From an uncultured Asticcacaulis sp. (lineage in GTDB: Bacteria > Pseudomonadota > Alphaproteobacteria > Caulobacterales > Caulobacteraceae): 6,796 bases of DNA. Both the position numbers and the translations under genes were made by a program. Position 1 is the stretch's first letter; each line of letters starts with the position of its first letter. The notes beneath the pieces were generated by a model, which did no database searches, had not been told where the DNA came from, and worked only from the letters and a program-made list of their open reading frames with translations. The stretch is from the NCBI GenBank assembly GCA_946480125.1, contig CAMLIY010000170.1:1-6796 (forward strand). Reading direction: 5' to 3'. Positions 5,968 through 6,796 of the stretch are shown piece by piece.

Positions 5968-6252
5968 ATGCACATTCAACTAAGAGACATCATAGACATC
6001 TGGCTGGCACCACAAGTGGCCGTTGTGCTTAGACTGCCAAGCACAACGAAACACGAGCGGATGCACCACAGCAGGCGATTTGTGGAGTTTGGCGTTCAAA
6101 GTTCGCAATGTCCAGTATTGGACTTAACAGACAAGCTGGACCTATATCGCCTTTGGACGCCGAGGCGACCTGTGCCAATCTCAGCGCCTCGGCACAGTAC
6201 CCTATTTCGGAGTAAAGTTCACGTTCGAGGCGAAAACATTGTATCGCTTTGA
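5968..6252 (+). CDS. Doubtful 94-residue ORF, possible leader peptide or gene remnant
   Basis: The predicted product starts MHIQLRDIIDIWLAPQVAVV and is rich in His, Arg and Pro after residue 30. It has no signal peptide, clear membrane segment or domain that I recognise. In favour of it is the excellent ribosome site at 5957-5962. Against it are the unusual amino-acid make-up, the lack of a third-position GC bias, and inverted repeats within the frame (6021-6048, 6159-6197) that fit a structured RNA better than a folded protein. It could be a regulatory leader peptide, the 5' stump of a decayed gene, or chance. The first 22 residues look the most protein-like. An upstream in-frame TTG at 5953 is less likely as a start. 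Confidence 0.25.
   Translation: MHIQLRDIIDIWLAPQVAVVLRLPSTTKHERMHHSRRFVEFGVQSSQCPVLDLTDKLDLYRLWTPRRPVPISAPRHSTLFRSKVHVRGENIVSL
6021..6048 (+). repeat. Perfect 10-bp inverted repeat (strong hairpin)
   Basis: CGTTGTGCTT (6021-6030) and AAGCACAACG (6039-6048) are exact reverse complements around an 8-nt loop. There is no T-run after it on either strand, so it is not an ordinary terminator. CCAC-AA-GTGG at 6010-6019 lies directly beside it. It could be part of a structured RNA or a protein-binding dyad. Confidence 0.6.
6159..6197 (+). repeat. Two overlapping, mutually exclusive inverted repeats
   Basis: GCCGAGGCG (6159-6167) is an exact inverse of CGCCTCGGC (6185-6193), with a 17-nt loop. Inside it, CTGTGCC (6170-6176) is an exact inverse of GGCACAG (6191-6197). 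Both need GGC at 6191-6193, so the two stems cannot coexist. This is the arrangement of an RNA switch in miniature, although the downstream sequence has no T-run terminator. Confidence 0.5.
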
Positions 6253-6277
6253 TTTAATCAGGCCGCTGAAAAACAGC
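6250..6277. repeat. Short dyads downstream of the minus-strand gene pair
   Basis: TGATT-T-AATCA (6250-6260) is a perfect 5-bp-arm dyad, and GCTG-AAAAA-CAGC (6265-6277) a 4-bp hairpin whose loop reads TTTTT on the minus strand. They lie just downstream of the stop at 6292-6294 of the minus-strand gene and might mark its transcript end. They are too weak to call a terminator. Confidence 0.25.
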
Positions 6278-6291
6278 TCATCGTCCGACAC

Positions 6292-6519
6292 TTAGTGTGT
6301 GGTTGGCGGCGGTTTGCGACCCTTCTTGTTTCGTGACGCAAATTCCCGCCGCTGAAGGCTGACATAATCTGCCTGACACATGGTCGTGCACAGGCGGATG
6401 CGCTTCGCTAATCCTTTCAGTTGGCGGGCTTCGCATTCGGCCACCAGGGCCTCCAGAGCCCTGATGACCCGCTCGGCGTCCGACAAGTTGGCTGGACTTC
6501 CATTTTTTTCAGGCGACAT
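6292..6519 (-). CDS. Small hypothetical protein, 75 residues, second gene of a coupled pair
   Basis: I do not recognise this protein. It begins MSPEKNGSPANLSDAERVI, has a good amphipathic helical core (about residues 12-45, Ala/Leu/Glu/Arg rich, including LEALVAECEARQLKGLAKRI) and a very basic tail (RNKKGRKPPPTTH). Cysteines lie at 35, 47 and 51. No signal peptide or membrane segment is seen, so it is probably cytoplasmic, and the basic tail would suit nucleic-acid or acidic-surface binding. The ATG at 6519 lies inside the end of the upstream frame (11-nt overlap), which suggests translational coupling in place of its own ribosome site. A TTG at 6528 is an alternative start. Codon use with many G/C third positions supports a real gene. 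Confidence 0.55.
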   Translation of the reverse strand: MSPEKNGSPANLSDAERVIRALEALVAECEARQLKGLAKRIRLCTTMCQADYVSLQRREFASRNKKGRKPPPTTH

Positions 6520-6721
6520 CTCGTTCAACCAAAAGCGGCCACACTCTGCCTAGCGGGCTATAAACGCTGGTCCGCTCGCTCGCTCGTATATACTGCTCGA
6601 AGGAGACGTCTATGCAGGCGGCCTGAATTTTTGAATGGTCGCCGATTGCGTAGGATGGGCCGAGGCGGCGCAATTCGATGCCGTTTCGTTCGAAGACAGA
6701 TCGCAGGATCAAGGTCGGCAT
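6509..6721 (-). CDS. Small hypothetical protein, 70 residues, first gene of a coupled pair
   Basis: I do not recognise this protein. The sequence from the ATG at 6721 starts MPTLILRSVFERNGIELRRL and ends VWPLLVERDVA. There is no signal peptide, the composition is mixed and soluble, and third positions are GC-rich in the first half. The frame stays open 18 codons further upstream (to a TAA at 6781-6779; the residues just before the Met would read KSIERIIGL), so the true start could be non-canonical and earlier. No clear ribosome site is seen before the ATG. It overlaps the next minus-strand gene by 11 nt, the strongest argument that both are genuine. A toxin-antitoxin-like or mobile-element accessory pair is possible, but nothing in the sequence shows it. 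Confidence 0.45.
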   Translation of the reverse strand: MPTLILRSVFERNGIELRRLGPSYAIGDHSKIQAACIDVSFEQYIRASERTSVYSPLGRVWPLLVERDVA

Positions 6722-6796
6722 CAGACCGATGATGCGCTCAATGGACTTGCCCTGAAAAAGTGGAGAGCGATCTTTGGTTTAAGCGGCCAGCCTGAG

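Noticed and set aside
6573..6586. Short tandem repeat of CGCT (3.5 copies).
   Set aside because: It is only 14 nt, and within the minus-strand frame it is read as ordinary Arg-Ala-Ser-Glu-Arg codons.
6421..6732. Plus-strand frame of 103 codons opposite the small minus-strand pair.
   Set aside because: Its product is dominated by Arg and lacks a ribosome site; the two overlapping minus-strand frames give more protein-like products.
6635..6796. Plus-strand frame from ATG 6635 that is open to the window end (54 codons, ending LKKWRAIFGLSGQPE).
   Set aside because: It has no ribosome site and lies opposite the better-supported minus-strand frame; it could be reconsidered if the sequence to the right continues it.
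6738..6796. Minus-strand frame entering from the right edge and ending at TGA 6740-6738 (last residues LNQRSLSTFSGQVH), possibly the tail of an upstream gene.
   Set aside because: Only 18 codons are visible, too few to support a gene call.

Overview
The window looks like a piece of a carbohydrate-degradation locus from an alphaproteobacterium, most likely a sphingomonad (Sphingomonas, Sphingobium or Novosphingobium type). The reasons are moderately high GC with GC-rich third codon positions, a Tat-exported GH106 alpha-L-rhamnosidase (the family includes an enzyme described from Sphingomonas), a GH2 beta-galactosidase of the DUF4982 type, and a small secreted protein of a kind I associate with sphingomonads and caulobacters. 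This placement is from family resemblance, not from a search.

Layout. Positions 1-1429 (+) hold the C-terminal part of a GH2 glycoside hydrolase whose N-terminus lies left of the window. A TetR/AcrR-type regulator runs towards it at 1465-2106 (-), with 35 bp between the two stop codons. A 253-bp divergent region (2107-2359) follows. It carries a sigma70-like promoter for tetR with a dyad over its -35 box, and a 22-bp near-perfect palindrome just upstream of the next gene. That gene, 2360-2713 (+), encodes a 117-residue exported protein with a low-complexity linker and a small helical domain. It ends at a good intrinsic terminator (2727-2762). The GH106 gene follows at 2839-5685 (+), with a TTG start forced by an in-frame stop at 2821.

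The right-hand 1.1 kb is different in character. Positions 5686-6291 have no convincing gene apart from one doubtful 94-codon reading frame behind an excellent Shine-Dalgarno sequence. This stretch is unusually rich in inverted repeats, including a perfect 10-bp stem and two overlapping, mutually exclusive stems. Beyond it, two short minus-strand frames of unknown function (6509-6721 and 6292-6519) overlap by 11 nt and look translationally coupled.

Working model (inference). The GH2 and GH106 enzymes act outside the cytoplasm and remove beta-linked galactosyl-type and alpha-L-rhamnosyl residues from a rhamnose-containing glycan or glycoside. The TetR protein may control itself and possibly the divergent secreted-protein/GH106 side. 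No transporter or TonB receptor is visible here. I found no CRISPR array, tRNA, rRNA or intact mobile element, and no clearly new multi-gene system. The best leads are the 22-bp palindrome, the structured segment at 5968-6200 and the coupled small-gene pair.
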